Origin: Phoronis australis
Taxonomy: Eukaryota; Phoronida; Phoronidae
NCBI GenBank assembly: GCA_002633005.1
Contig: NMRA01000020.1
Location: forward strand, 950,803 to 1,014,802
DNA: 64,000 nucleotides
Direction of reading: 5' to 3'
In this document: positions 21,401 to 36,400 of the stretch, piece by piece
How positions within the stretch are numbered: position 1 is the first letter of the stretch
Layout of the letters: the number at the start of each line of letters is the position of its first letter
The notes under the pieces: model-generated
Database searches by the model: none
Told to the model about the DNA's origin: nothing
The model's input: the letters and a program-made list of their open reading frames with translations, nothing else
Program-made: the position numbers and the translations under genes

Positions 21401-24400
21401 TGGATTTCAGTGCTACATCCTATATATGGGTAGTGGACATAGTAGTAGTTTGTGACATGCATTCATCAGTAGGTCATGGAGGACAATCCACAATGGCATT
21501 ACCAGAGGAATGTTCTGTTCAAAAGAAACACAAATTTTATTAACCCAATCACTTGTGCCTAGTTACCAAAATGTATTTCTATTTGCAAAATGTATGCAAA
21601 TAAATGGGTTACAGCAAAATAATAGTGGCAAAATTAAAATGACTAAAAACGACAATGACCATTTTTATGGCATCTGTTCAGGGCAGCAAGTGGAGAGTGG
21701 TGATAGAGTGACTTACCAGTCTTATTACCACCCAAAGGAAATTTAATCTGGTTCACTTCGAAAGCTTCACAATCCCTGTTTATATTTTGTAACTCCTGTA
21801 ACAAACACCCAAGAGAAGAGTGCTTTTTTTTGCACTTTTGAAAAGTGCATCAAGAGCTAAAGCTAAACTTGTTTGAAATCCAAGAGCTGTAGTTACCTAA
21901 TTCGCACCATCTCTATAGACAGCTCGTAGCTGAGTGCCTATCAAGTGTTCTTGAAGGAAACCTTAGAATAACAGATTGATACGGCGAATCCCTGGTAATC
22001 TATTTGCGGAATTATCCCCAACGACTGGTCTGCAGGTAACCATGTACAGTATGCAATAGCCACTTGAATAACAAACTGTCAGTTTTGCGACAGGTATCGT
22101 TGTAGACTGGGCATTTTGTGATCAACGCCAGGTGTGTTCAACTGAGAATTCTTGAAAACAACCCGGCAGAATACTATGATGTAAAGATAAAAGTACGAAG
22201 AAAGAGTACTTGTATTACTCTTGGGGAAATCAAAATATACTTAAAACTGAAACTGTTGAACTCTGCTTTTTGTATAAAAATAAGTGTGAGATCTACAAAA
22301 GGCAAGACTGCAGCTGGCTTGAATATTTTGCTAGGTCTAATCAGATCAGATCAGAGCTCTGGGTTGGACATTTGTATTCGGAATTATTTTTTACATTCTC
22401 CATTCTACTTTACACAAAAAGTCAAGGCACAACAAGTGTCTATTTCCTGGGCACAAGTAATGAGTGTTTATTCCAGGTTTGCACTTGATGACCCATAGAT
22501 TCAAGTTATGAACATGACTTCAAACACAAAGTTACAGGGTTAATTGTGGGGTCATCAAGTGAATGGTAAGACTAGACAGCCATTCATGAAAAGCAAAGGG
22601 GACTCAGGTACAGAATAATAAACAGTTATATCAAGTTCGCACAGAAATAGAACGAACAGGTCAAAAATAATTTTGAGATGGATTTCAAGGAAAAATGTGG
22701 ACTTGGCCCAGATCAACATAGGTATAGACACATTAGTGTGCCAATGGTTAGTTACCCATGTCATTATCCAAATCACATGTTCAGCATGAGTTTTTTTAAA
22801 CAGTGAACAGTTACTTTGGTTTTCAGTTTTTCAGTACACTGTTTGTCGGTTACTCATACGTGTTGGCTTATTCAAAAACAAAACTTGACACTAAGCCAAT
22901 GACACTATTTGTGCATGGACCATGTGCCAAGGCAATAGCAGATATCACTCACAGTTCCATGATGACTATCAAGTCATGCGCCGACTCAAACACTTCCTTC
23001 ATGTCGATCAATCGAGGATGATGCAGCGCAATCTCCAACATCACCAGCTCCACCAAGATATCCTTCCTGCAGTCTTGACCTTTGCGACTCTTACGGATGA
23101 ACTTTGCTGCGTACTCTTCACCAGTTTCCTTGTGCTTCACTTTCTTGACCACGGCAAACTTTCCTCTGGAGAACAATGTACAGAGTCAGTGTTGTATGAA
23201 CTACAGATGTATGTAACCAGACAAAACACCGTGTACTTGTCATGACGGCCAATATCATAGCTGTCATAACAGCAAAAAAAGACTCATTTCTGATAGTAAA
23301 TATAAGGGTGGCAAAACTCTAGATTCAGAATGACTTAGCTGTCTTCATAATTTCCCAGCTAATCTCCCGTCGTTCTGGGTCACGATGGAAGGGTATGACT
23401 CGTGAATTCGACTTCTGCTTGTACTGATATTTTCTGCAGTCTGCACATGACTGAGGACCATGGAAAATAGTGTCAAGATATGAATTAGTACCTTGAATCT
23501 CACATAGGTGGAAATGTGGTAGCAACATCTGGTCAAAACGAGTATGAATTGTTCGTTTGGGTATGGTAGTGCAGCAAAAGCTCATCAATTTATGAAATTA
23601 GGGAGATTAACTTTTCACACAATGTACAATTGAAAACAATTCACAATGTTTATAGATAAAGATGTAATTGTTGGACATTTTGATGCTTTCCAAGAATTAC
23701 TTTTCACCTGGTGCAAAAAATTTCAATCAAGTATTTATTGAGGGCGCTAGACTATTACATGACCAGTTTAGCAATATCTATGGACTAGCCTAAAACACCC
23801 TGGACAATGAAAATACTAAAAACTTTATAAAAAATTTACTAATTCAAACGATGATAATATTCACATAAAAAGGTGAAACGAAAAGGAAAAATAAATGAGC
23901 CACTAGTAATTGTTTTGGAAAGATTTGAATAGCTAATACATTGCAACCCAAAAGTATTCAAACAAAATGACCCTAAATACCCCGTCATGACGGCTGGGCA
24001 GACGCCAAATTCACCATCAGAGTAGTCTCCCCTTACCGCCGAGAATGAAGGGGAATTTACAGGACGGTTAGTAAGGCGACAAAACCATTCTGTAATTAGA
24101 AATTCACCACCAAGAATAATTATTACCAGTAATTTTTGCTGTTAACAGAATTATTCCTCATGAAGGGGGTATGGTGTTTTGTCTGGGTAGTTTGGTCTTG
24201 TAGTGTTGTTCAAGAAGGTATTGGGAAATATTCGTGGCAGTTCTAGAATGAGCATGGCACTGGAAGTAACAATCCGAAGACACATTTAGAAAATTAGGGC
24301 AGCGTTTTTGAGATTTCACTTTGAAATGAACGTCAAATTGAATTTTTTCATGTCAATGAAGCAGCTATTTCTCTATAAACGTGACTTACGTTTTTGCTAA

Positions 24401-27400
24401 ATTTTATCAAAAAGCCATGGTCATGTGACCCAATCAATGACAGTTTGATACAAAATAATAAATCAAATTTTATAGGCTTTCTACCTGCAGAAAGTATGTA
24501 TTTTATGCTGACAGAATCAAATTTTACAGTTTTATACATACCGTAAACTCGCGGGCTAACACCCTGACTCAGGGAAATTGCCCACTCCGGACTTTTGCCA
24601 ATTTTCAGTTTAAGTGCTAACTGCTTGGTTAATTGCCCACCCCGTTTCAGGGTTTCCTAATTTATGCGCTCAGGGTGTTAACCCCTCAGGGTGTTAACCC
24701 GTGAGTTTATGTAACGACAGACTTGTCAATAAGTTGGTGAATGGTGAAACTTCCGGCATCATCAAATTTAGCGGAGTCAAATCAGACATACTACAACATA
24801 CACCATTATAAGTAAGAGGGGAGTGTGGGACAGATCCTAAGAGACAGCATGATTAACAGCTACTTATGGTAACCAATGGTTTCCATTTTCACATCCATCA
24901 AAGTATATATAACCCTAAAGCTTTTATCACCCAGACCACAAATGTAGACACTTGTCTATTGGGCATATACCTGTATGAGCACAGAAAAAAAAATCCAGTT
25001 TCAGACAGTCTTTTAAATTTGGGAACCTGCAATTCAAGCCAAAATTGAACTTTCTAGATTCTGAAGATTGGAACATGGGCAATTTGGCATTCAATGCGTT
25101 TCTCAACTATTGGGAGACTACATTTTGTATCAACAAAGTCTGAGATAATAGTGGGAAGTAGCTGCCAATACAAAATCCTCTTTCTGGTGAATCCTGAATT
25201 TAGTACCGACAATATTGCTAATTCTAAAATTTGGTACGAATTCTGATATTGAGCAAAATGATTTTTTTGCTGCTCTGAAACTGGAGAATTTTTACAGTAC
25301 CGCTATGTCAAGATGTCACTGAAACTGTTCAGTCAACACTACCAGTATTTGGGAGCAAACATTCTGGTGAGACAGGCATTCGCAAAGACACTGCGACACT
25401 TCTAAGGAAAAAGAGTCGGGAGTATGGTAAACTGTCACTAATTTAGGACACAATATGGCAGACAAGTGAAATTGTATTTTTTGATTTTTTCCAAGAAAAA
25501 TATGAAGCAATAAAGTAATGCTTTTTCAATTTCAAGGTTCAGGTACCAACGCTTGCACCAAATAATAACTTGAAAGAAGTGTAGGCAGCCTTTCAGATCA
25601 ATGTTAGAAGCTTATAAAAATGAAAAAAATGACTATTTTGGTAATTATTTTGTCTGCACTAAGTTGAGCATGGGCATTCAAAAGTGAAAATTTTGATATC
25701 TGGGAATAGGCGTTGAGACAGGAGTAAGGCTGAATGAAAAGGAAACAACATGAAAAGCATGCACAATTTAAATGTTCAATGTTAATCAACTTTTCATTTT
25801 TACATAATCAAATTTCTCGTTTTTCTATGCAACTTTTGCTCGGTTAATAGCCAGATCGGAGATCTATGAATTACCCACAGTACACTTTAGTCTACTGTCC
25901 TTCAAGTGACCATACCTACAGTACACTTTAGTCTACTGTCCTTCAAGTGACCAGACCACCGAACATCTCTCTGTAGGTGGTCTTTTCCAGCAGCGCAATA
26001 AAAAAAAATTCAATAAGTATTGCTAAAATTGTTACTACTTCAAATGTCACTTAATTTAGTGGATTTTTGCCTTTGGCCATGAAATAAAGAACAGGCCTCC
26101 AACTTTAAATACAAGATAAGTGTCTCATACTGTTAATCAAAACGTCGCGTTGAGCATGAATTTAAAGGTTTGATGAAGAAAAAACATGCCTAATATGCTT
26201 CCTCTTGTAATTAAAATGCCAACTGGAAACAATAAAACATAATCAAATTAACTTGAAATGGCTATAAACCTGAATTCCGTCCATTCAAGAAGCGAACTTT
26301 GGTACTTTCTGCTACAAAATTTGTCTCAACTGGTTCTGTACTCAGATTTCTGGGATGACAAAGAATTGACAGTTGGGAATTCCTTGTCCAGACGAAGGGT
26401 GGTGAACAAAACGTGACAAGTTCACATACAAGAACCTTGCGTGCATTCAGTAAAGATAGGACCTACACTTGGTCCTAGATAAAATCTAGCCAGAGTTATC
26501 TCGGGAAGTCTTGCTTTTCAGCGAGGTCCTAGCATTACTGAACAGGAGGCTGGTCTCAGTGAAAACCAAACCATGTGTTCTTCTGAAGCGCAGGAAATCC
26601 CCTACAATTAGTCTAAGGAATAACTTGATGTTCAAGTGGTCTACACCAAAAGTTGGTTTTGTGATGGGAGGCACGTGTTTTATAGTTGCTTTAAAGAGTT
26701 ATACATTTCAGAAATAGTAAACTCAAACAAAACTTGGTGGAATGAGTTACAGTTTGGGTAAGCCACTTTCTTCCTGCAGCATGGACTACAGCATATCACC
26801 CACTTCCACAACAGTGAGTCCTCTAAATCAAAAACTGATTTCTGTGATGAAAGGTGTAATTTTGGCTTAGGGGGTTTCACATTAAAATTAACATTCAAAA
26901 CAATAAAATCTCGATGAAATTAATTTTCAAAACCAAAGTGATAAAGCAATAAACATGCGATAAATAAAATTGTTTCTTCATCAACAATAAAAAATAGTTT
27001 TTAACCGAATACCAATGCACTTTGTGAAGTTCGATGCTGCAGGGCAAGACTAAAGACTAGGCAATCAGTTCAAAATAGAAAATAAACATTGTTGAAAAAG
27101 GATCGTTTGTCTGGATATCGCTTTTGTTAATAGAACTAAAGGAATGCAGAGTTTTTAGTGACACAGGGAAAGAATGCCCAACTTTTTTAATTGAATCATA
27201 CGTTTGTGGGGATGATGCGAAGACAAAAACCACACATAATGGCAGAAAAATGAAACACAATACACTGGACTTTTGTGAGGGTTAGCACCCATCTTTGATA
27301 TAACACTGACCCTCGAAACTTCCAAATTTACATTCTCAAATGGCCACACTTGGTTTTAGGGGTCAAAAACAAGTTTTTGAGATTATCATTGTATGGGAGA

Positions 27401-30400
27401 GACTTCTTGAAGTTATATTAGCTTTGACCAGAAACAGCAAAATTTGCTGTTTGGTGATTTGATTAGAAATTAATGATTTTCGTCACCAGCTTCCAGCCAT
27501 TTGTTGAAATTATGGCAAATCATGGCCTGAGTGTCTCTATCAGTTAATATGCTTAAAAACTTGACCACCAGGCCAATGGGTTTTAGCACGAATGGGTTTT
27601 AGCAATACTGCAACCACTGAGGTCGAGAGTTCAAATACAACTTTGGGCTGATCTCAAATAAACAGTATTGAGGGCAAGTGTTTCACTTTAACACCTATGC
27701 TACGCCTAATATCCACTCCCCAGTTTTTTGTCCAAAATTGGTGAGATTTTACTGTAAGACATTCCACCGCTGTGTGCATGAATTGTGATGTCAGTGCAGT
27801 ACCTTAGGACAAAAACCCAACCAACAGTTTGGAAAAAAACACATATGCCCTTGGCTTCTTAAAAAATTGTTTTTATATGCATGCGCTTGGCTTAAAGCTC
27901 TACCTCCTGACTTTTTCCCAATCAAAGTGGTCCGTGGGTGACAACAAATACATGTATGGTAATAGTTTATCGTTAAAAGAAATTAGCGAAAACACAATCA
28001 AATAGCAATTACTTTTACTGTACTGAACTTGTATTTCAGAAAGAGGTGCAACTAGTTATCTGCCAATTCCCATGCTTTTTAAGCATTTTTAATGACGCAG
28101 GGGCGCCATTAGTGGAATTACCCCGAGGAAAATATGAAATATGAAGAACTATTAATCCGGATGAAAGAGATTCGACTCGATAACAATTTAAATGCAGGAC
28201 GTCATACTATCAAAAATATTTGTGCGTGAAACAGCTCGAGGGCACTCTTAGTAAACTTTAGTTTTGAGCAGATTCTCGGTGGAGAACTAAATGTGGAGGG
28301 GAAGAGGAAGTGTGGTAGTTGGAAATGAATACAAGGTCCTGCTTTGAAGCTAAAGATTTACACACGTGTATCAAATTTCGAGCTCACATCAGTTTAGTAA
28401 GCATGGGCTTTGAAGAAGAGGATGACTTTGAGAACAACCACATCGTTTTGTCATTGGTATATACGCTTCCAGGAAAAAAATGGTACACGACTCCAAACTT
28501 CCCCTCTCAACTGATACATGAATGTGGTCAAGTCAAATTACAGAAAATGTATTTATCTAACAATTTACACTAAACGACAGCCTACATGGAGGAAACTTTC
28601 ATTTACACAAGTTCACATTTTTGGGCAATTTATTTAGAAAAGGAGGAAACATTGAAGAATATACTGCACCATACCATTCCTTACTATAAAGGAGTGGAGA
28701 CAATTGTAGCCATGTAAGTGTACTTACGGCACCAGTGTTCAACTGTCATGAGAGAAACAAAATTTTTGATTTAGATCATGTTCTCATAAAAACTTTTCTC
28801 ATTTCGCTTTTTACTCAGAAGTTACTTGGTTTCTGAGCTCCAAAAAATAATTTAAAGACAGGTACGTATCAGGTTGTTCTGTAATAAAATGAGAGGTGTT
28901 TTCTGGGTTTGGGACGGACTAGCCGAGTCCTGCTTGAGATCAGTCTCGCCAGGGGCATAAAATGACAAATGTGAATTAAGCCAACCTGCACTGCGACCTC
29001 AGATAGGTCTCAAAAACAAGTATGAACCGTCGGTATTTCAAGACCAGAAATCATCTCCAGTTTGAGTAGAGACCTACTTGTGACCAATTTCACAACTGTA
29101 AGTGAGGCAACAGTCATTAATAAAGGGTCCCAGATTTTGAGAGTCAGTTAAATGCCTGTTCAGTGAAGAAGACTGCTTCTCAAATGTGAGATTCCTAAGA
29201 CCGACTACTACCTTAAGTGGTCTCAATCGCAAGTTGTTTTTTAACAGAAAACAGGCTTTTAATAGAATAGCAATTATTATGGCAATCTGAGAACCCATGG
29301 AGAATAGCATCACTAACTTCCGTCTTTGTAGAAGAAATGAAACAAGCAAGAAAAACAAATCATAGTGTCTGACTGCAACTCAGACTTCACATGGATTTAA
29401 ATAAGAAATCATACAGTTGAGTAAATAATTCTTTAGTGCCATCCAGACAAATTGCCGCCAAGCACAATAAAGTCTTGACTTGTTTTATTGCTGATTAGTT
29501 TTGTATTTTATGGGCACAAAGCCCTTATCTAAATAAGCATATTTTTTCAAACTCCTGGTTGGATCACTCCCGCCCAGAGTCAAAGACAAACTGCATGTTT
29601 ATGTATTTGTAAGAATGCAATCCAGTTGTAACTTGTTTTTCATGCACTACAAAGTAGCCATTTCTGTATGATGCTTGACAGTTTAAAGTACCCTACTCAT
29701 GAAGCTGCATAACTGCCAAACACCCAGCATGGTCCAACAGGCTTACACCCATTTTAATTTTGGGAAGAGGAGAATTATGACACAACCTCACCTGTGGTAG
29801 GCCTACTAACTTAACAATGGGGAAAATAGGTACAAAAGTGACAAATCCAATGTGAATGAGTGTTCCAAACAATGGTGTTTTCAAGTTGGATTTGCGACAG
29901 ACTTTTACTCTAGTTCACTAAAACTGCACATATTACACGTTATAATTCCTCGTTTTGTCAGCAAACAGCGAAACGAAGTCCTTAAAAAGTAACGAACAGG
30001 TAAAGTTTAAAAAACATCATTTTTACTAAAGCCATTCAGTATTGTAGGGCCAGATCAAGAACAAAAACAAAATCACAAACAGGAAACGTAACTGGTCTGG
30101 ACAGAGAATGATGATTAAATTCCATTCGTAATTATCAAGGTTAGGCGGGTTGGGAAATGTTAAACTCTGCTGGCAAATGTATGCACATGTGTCCTGGGTA
30201 CTGACCCACAAATTAAATTGATAATAAAAAGTCATCTCCTCTTACTGGGTTCATAGGCAGTGGTAACATGTCATAGACTGCCATGAAACCTATTGTTGCC
30301 ATGGGCACCTTACCCTAGTCAGGTTACACAGTCAATTGTGTGACGCATCCTTGTATAAGTGGTGATGAATCAAAATTCCTTTAGTTTCCCCGTTTCCGAA

Positions 30401-33400
30401 AATATCCAAAAAATAAATACATTGGATCGAGATCTATACAAACTATTAACTTCGTATAGATAAACTTGTGTTTTCATCATAGTCATCTTTAGTTATTTGA
30501 AACCAAATTACATGTTGAAAGATATTTAATGTTGTTTCTTCGCAAGTACAAGATATGTGACACATGTAAAATGACAGCACCATGGCATCTCAGGCGGATC
30601 AAACCAACAGAAAATGTATATTTTTGTAAATGTATATCACAATCTTTGATAAACTGCATTCAAGAAAACCAGTTTGAAGTGTCCCTGATGAATTTGTGTT
30701 ACTCCTCAAATGGATGAGAATTTTTAGCCGCTCTACAACAAACTTTTGTTTTAATAAGCACTTGCTTTACATAATTCAGGATCCGTTAATGTTATGTAGT
30801 ATTCTCAAAAACTGAGTGACCTGTTAGAGTGTCCCGCGATCGTTTTACAAAGACTTCATTTGTGATATGTTTGTAAATACGTGCACTGTCAATCAAATTT
30901 CAGTTATTAACAGCCACAGGTCCTTTTAAAGATTGTACAATCTATAAGATGGAGTTCAGTAGATGTCTCGCAGCGAGAAAAAGAATCTCGCCAAAATCAT
31001 GTGCTCTCATTTAATACATGGCAACACCTCTCCCTATCTCACAGACTTTCTTTTCTAGCCAGGTCCTGGTATTATTGAACTCTACACAGGTTTACCATAA
31101 GTGCAGGTGAGAAATACTCATACTTAATGCCACTGTCAACTTCTCAAAGGTCTGCATATGATTTACAAGAAAATGTTCCGTGACAATAACTTTTATAGAA
31201 TGATTGCCATCAGTTGGTTTGAGTAGATGGATTAGCAAGGGGTCAAGGTCGCTAGTAACACTCCAAACCACTTGCTGTGCAGTAAAATCTTACCAATATC
31301 AGGCACAAATGTTTGGCATTTTGATCGTTTTTTCATAGATCAAAAACCTCTAATCTTTGAAGTGGTGTCCATAAATTCTTTGTCTAGTGGTGGCTATAGT
31401 ATGGTGTGTAAAAATGATAAGGCTTTACTTCTGGTTTTTTTAGATTCATCAATTTTGTNNNNNNNNNNNNNNNNNNNNNNNNNNNNNNNNNNNNNNNNNN
31501 NNNNNNNNNNNNNNNNNNNNNNNNNNNNNNNNNNNNNNNNNNNNNNNNNNNNNNNNNNNNNNNNNNNNNNNNNNNNNNNNNNNNNNNNNNNNNNNNNTTT
31601 TAATAGAATAGCAATTATTATGGCAATCTGAGAACCCATGGAGAATAGCATCACTAACATCCGTCTTTGTAGAAGAAATGAAACAAGCAAGAAAAACAAA
31701 TCATAGTGTCTGACTGCAACTCAGACTTCACATGGATTTAAATAAGAAATCATACAGTTGAGTAAATAATTCTTTAATGCCATCCAGACAAATTGCCGCC
31801 AAGCACAATAAAGTCTTGACTTGTTTTACTGCTGATTAGTCTTGTATTTTATGGGCACAAAGCCCTTATCTAAATAAGCATATTTTTTCAAACTCCTGGT
31901 TGGATCACTCCCGCCCTGAGTCAAAAACAAACTGCATGTTTAGTATTTGTAAGAATGAAATCCAGTTGTAACTTGTTTTTCACCACTCCTAAGTAGCCAT
32001 TTCTGCATGACGCTTGACAGTTTAAAGTACCCTACCCATGAAGCTGCATAACCGCCAAACACCCAGCATGGTCCAACACGCTTACACCCATTTTAATTTT
32101 GGGAAGAGGAGAATTATGACACAACCTCACCTGTGGTAGGCCTACTAACTTAACAATGGGGAAAATAGGTACAAAAGTGACATATCCAATGTGAATGAGT
32201 GTTCCAAACAATGGTGTTTTCAAGTCGGATTTGTGACAGACTTTTACTCTAGTTCACTTTAAAACTGCATCAATTACACGTTATAATTCCTCGTTCTGTC
32301 TTCAAACAGCGAAATGAAGTCCTTAAAAAGTAATGAACAGGTAAAGTTTAAAAAACATCATTTTTACTACAGCCATTTAGTAGTGTAGGGCCAGATCAGA
32401 AACAAAAACAAAATCACAAACAGGAAACGTAACTGGTCTGGACAAAGAATGGTGATTAAATTCCATTCGTAATTATCAAGGTTAGGCGGGTTGGGAAATG
32501 TTAAACTCTGCTGGCAAATGTATGCACATGTGTCCTGGGTACTGACCCACAAATTAAATTGATAATAAAAGTCATCTCCTCTTACTGGGTTCATAGGCAG
32601 TGGTAACATGTCATAGACTGCCATGAAACCTATTGTTGCCATGGGCACCTTACCCTAGTCAGGTTACACAGTAAATTGTATGACGCATCCTTGTATAAGT
32701 GGTGATGAATCAAAATTCCTTTAGTTTCCCCGTTTCCAAAAATATCCAAAAAATTAATACATTGCATCGAGATCTATGCAAACTATTAACTTAGTATACA
32801 TAAACCTGTGTTTTTATCATAGTCATCTCTAGTTATTTGAAACCAAATTACACGTTGAAAGATATTCAATGTTGTTTCTTCACAAGTACAAGATATATGA
32901 CACATGTAAAATGACAACACCATGGTATCTCAGGCGGATCAAACCTACAGAAAATGTATATTTTTGTATTGTATATCACAATCTTTGATAAACTGTATTC
33001 AAGAGAACCAGTTTGAAGTGTCCCTGATGAATTTGTGTTACTCCTCAAATGGATGAGAATTTTTAGCCCCTCTACAACAAACTTCTGTTTTAATAAGCAC
33101 TTGCTTTACATACCGGTAATTCAGGATCCGTCAATGCATGTAGTATTCTCAAAAAATGTTTTTAAAAAGTCGCAGCGAGTGATTTGTGTCCCTGAGTGTC
33201 CCGCGATCATTTTACGAAGACTTCATTGGTGATATGTTTGTAAATACGTCCATTGTCACTGGTAAAAGCATAAGAAATTGAACTTTTGCGGTAATATTTT
33301 TTGCTCTGCTGTGCATTACTGTTTAGTGCCCTAAGGTACAAACAAGGCAGGACAGCGTGCACTTCAGAGAACATCAACTGCCAACTGAGTGATTCCGGCA

Positions 33401-36400
33401 TATTTGTTGGCGTTTTCACGCATGTGGTCAGTGTTTAGGTTTTAACATGTGGAGAACACTGAAATGTGACAGGCCCCCTAGCACTGGTTGCAAACTGCCT
33501 CAGTGTTCTCCACACTCAAACATTCAAACATTCAAACATTCAAACAGGTCGCGTTTACAACCATTTTGGAAATTTAGACAGTGTGCAGTATGTGTATATC
33601 ATAGCGACAATGGAAAAAATCAATTGTTTCACGTGCTACTTAAACAGGTCAAAAGGAAAACCAAACAGGTCATGGAGAACAATGTGCCAATAACAAGCAA
33701 ACTCTACATTCATTTGCAAAATATCATTTTTAAATGTTAAATGTGTTTTCATTTTGTGCAGTGGAAAGATTACATCAATATAGACTTGCAAGATAATTCA
33801 ATCAAAGTTCAGTTATTAACAGCCACAGGTCCTTTTAAAGATTGTACAATCTATAAGATGGAGTTCAGTAGATGTCTCGCAGCGAGAAAAAGAATCTCGT
33901 CAAAATCATGTGCTCTCATTTAATACACGGCAACACCTCTCCCTATCTCACAGACTTTCTTTTCTAGCCAGGTCCTGGTATTATTGAACTCTACACAGGT
34001 TTACCATAAGTGCAGGTGAGAAATACTCGTACTTAATGCCACTGTCAACTTCTCAAAGGTCTGCATATGATTTACAAGAAAATGTTCCGTGACAATAACT
34101 TTTATAGAATGATTGCCATCAGTTGGTTTGAGTAGATGGATTAGCAAGGGGTCAAGGTCGCTAGTAACACTCCAAACCACTTGCTGTGCAGTAAAATCTT
34201 ACCAATATCAGGCAAAAATGTTTGGCATTTTGATCGTTTTTTCATAGATCAAAAACCTCTAATCTTTGAAGTGGTGTCCATAAATTCTTTGTCTAGTGGT
34301 GGCTATAGTATGGTGTGTAAAAATGATAAGGCTTTACTTCTGGTTTTTTTAGATTCATCAATTTTGTACAAAATAACAAATCATTTTTTCATCTTTCAAA
34401 GGCTTGAATCCAATTTCTGAAAAGATCTGATGCTGGTAGACAGTAGTCATCGCATATAAATTACATATCGCCAGCATCAGTTTAGTGCGACTTGTCCTTT
34501 AGGAAAAAGAGCAAATAAAAAATTTCACTTCTCCGCCATATTGTGACCTAAACTGACGAGATTTTACCATACTTAATTTTCATGAAAGAAAAAACAAAAT
34601 TTTGTTTGTCTGTAATTAACTCTGTCTTAAGTTGAAGATTTTATCTGAACTTCACTTTCATGAAAATAAAAACAAACATGAAAATAAAAACAAAATGTCT
34701 TCCGTCCGCCATACATTGTCCTTGTGCTCTAACAGTGTTCATTATGTGCTCAGACAATAACACCATGCCAACAGGTGGCACTATTAGCAATAACATGATT
34801 TTTATGTGAGTGTCATTGCCATACATGACTAGGGCAAAAACTGAGACATCAAAAACCCTGAATTCCATCAATAAATTCTCTTTCCCATGTAAATCAAATC
34901 AATTTACATTTTTAAAATTTTGAAATCAAGACTTTTATTTTATCTCAGTTAACATATCTGTGACACATTTTGTTAGTGCCCAAGACTATTTTTACATTCA
35001 TAGTAAAAAACATGGGCACACTTGACAGTAAATCAATTGCCTCGTAAACCACAGTTTCCGCCAATTAAGGGCCATTAATTGAAACACTTCACCTAGGACT
35101 GGACAAGGCAAATGATCCCAACAAGAGTTACAAAGCATAATTGAAATACCATTTACCTGATTCAGGGCATCAGGTGTTGAACCCATTTTCAGGACAGCAA
35201 GCATGTGTTCCTATCTGTTACTTTCATTCAGAAGAGGCAAGCAAAATTTAGTTCATGTATTTAAGAGCTAGGGTACTTGGAGTCCATAAACAATGTTATA
35301 AATCAGTGTATATATTTAACTGATAGTGTAAGGCTAAAAATAATGCACTAATTGTTTACCTTATCAAACAACACTGCTATAAAGGGTGGAGTTTTTTCCA
35401 TCAAGCCTGAAAATGGCTGTACTCAGAATCTCAACTAAATTTGTAGACACTGTCACTTCAAACAGTCAGGGCAGGCTCCTACATTTGTTGACATAAAAAG
35501 CGCCTTAATGAAGATAAAATAAAGAAAGCCCAGCAACAGTTTTTGCAATTGGTCATCTAAACCGGTTGAATATTTCTAAGACATATCGCATTGCCAAGTG
35601 ACAGTAATAGCCGACATCAAGAGCAAATGGGATCAACAAGTTTGTACAGTCCAATCTTTATGTAAACCTTTTCTAGCTGAAATGAGAGGACTATTGGCAT
35701 TCTGTCAAGAATGGCCACAGAACCACCTGCAATGTGCCATTAATTCTGCACAACTGGTGACAGAGTGCAGCTGCAATCCAGAAGATCTTTCCCTGGCTTA
35801 CCAAGAGGTTGTTCACGTTTTGAAAACAGGACATACGAAGTCAAAAACTTCATCTTGATTTTCTTTAGACACATTTTGGTGCAAAATATGAAACAGATGA
35901 AACATTTCAGAACTACGTAAGCAATCTGCACGGAAGAGACAGATGCCACAGAGATTCTCCACCTCATCGGAATGAATAGATTTTTGTGACTCTTGATGCC
36001 CTTACTGCCTTTTGGGGGTAGAAATTAGTTTCTGTCATGATAAGGAAAGATTTGTACGGCAATCTACCTGGTTGTTTAACCTGGTTCCTCATTTGCACTT
36101 TAGGTGGTGGTTAATGAAGCAACAGACCCTTTAAGAATCACTTGCCACAACCTGTGCAAGGTCTAACACCAATGGCACTGATTGCCACTGACAGTAGCAA
36201 GCCTATCAGAATGGAGAAACAACACCAACTTCCTGCGTTGATGGTGAAAGACATGCTTTTTTCAAATACTAATTACATCAAAATGTCAGCGTGCAACTAA
36301 TGGACGAAGGCATTTAGAAGCACCAGAGGCACCGGGAATAAAAAGGGAAAAGTAAATCGTTAGGAATTGAATTAAAATTCTTGCGAGATCAGTTTCAAAA

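Larger units (their letters stand above)
23240..29256. other. kinase intron 1, exon-2-proximal part
   Basis: Apart from the MITE at 24541 and the 41-bp duplication at 25877, this part is AT-rich with only short frames and some copies of a dispersed motif (see findings). No exon with good splice sites and recognisable protein was found. Confidence 0.5.
31598..34367. repeat. duplicated block, right copy (begins at the gap)
   Basis: It starts TTTTAATAGAATAGCAATTA, matching position 29257 of the left copy, and runs to 34367. It carries about 540 extra bases at roughly 33258-33798 that the left copy lacks. Otherwise it is collinear. Confidence 0.85.

Noticed and set aside
29693-32223. Two near-identical frames suggesting a duplicated small gene
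   Set aside because: They are simply the same noncoding stretch in the two copies of the duplicated block.
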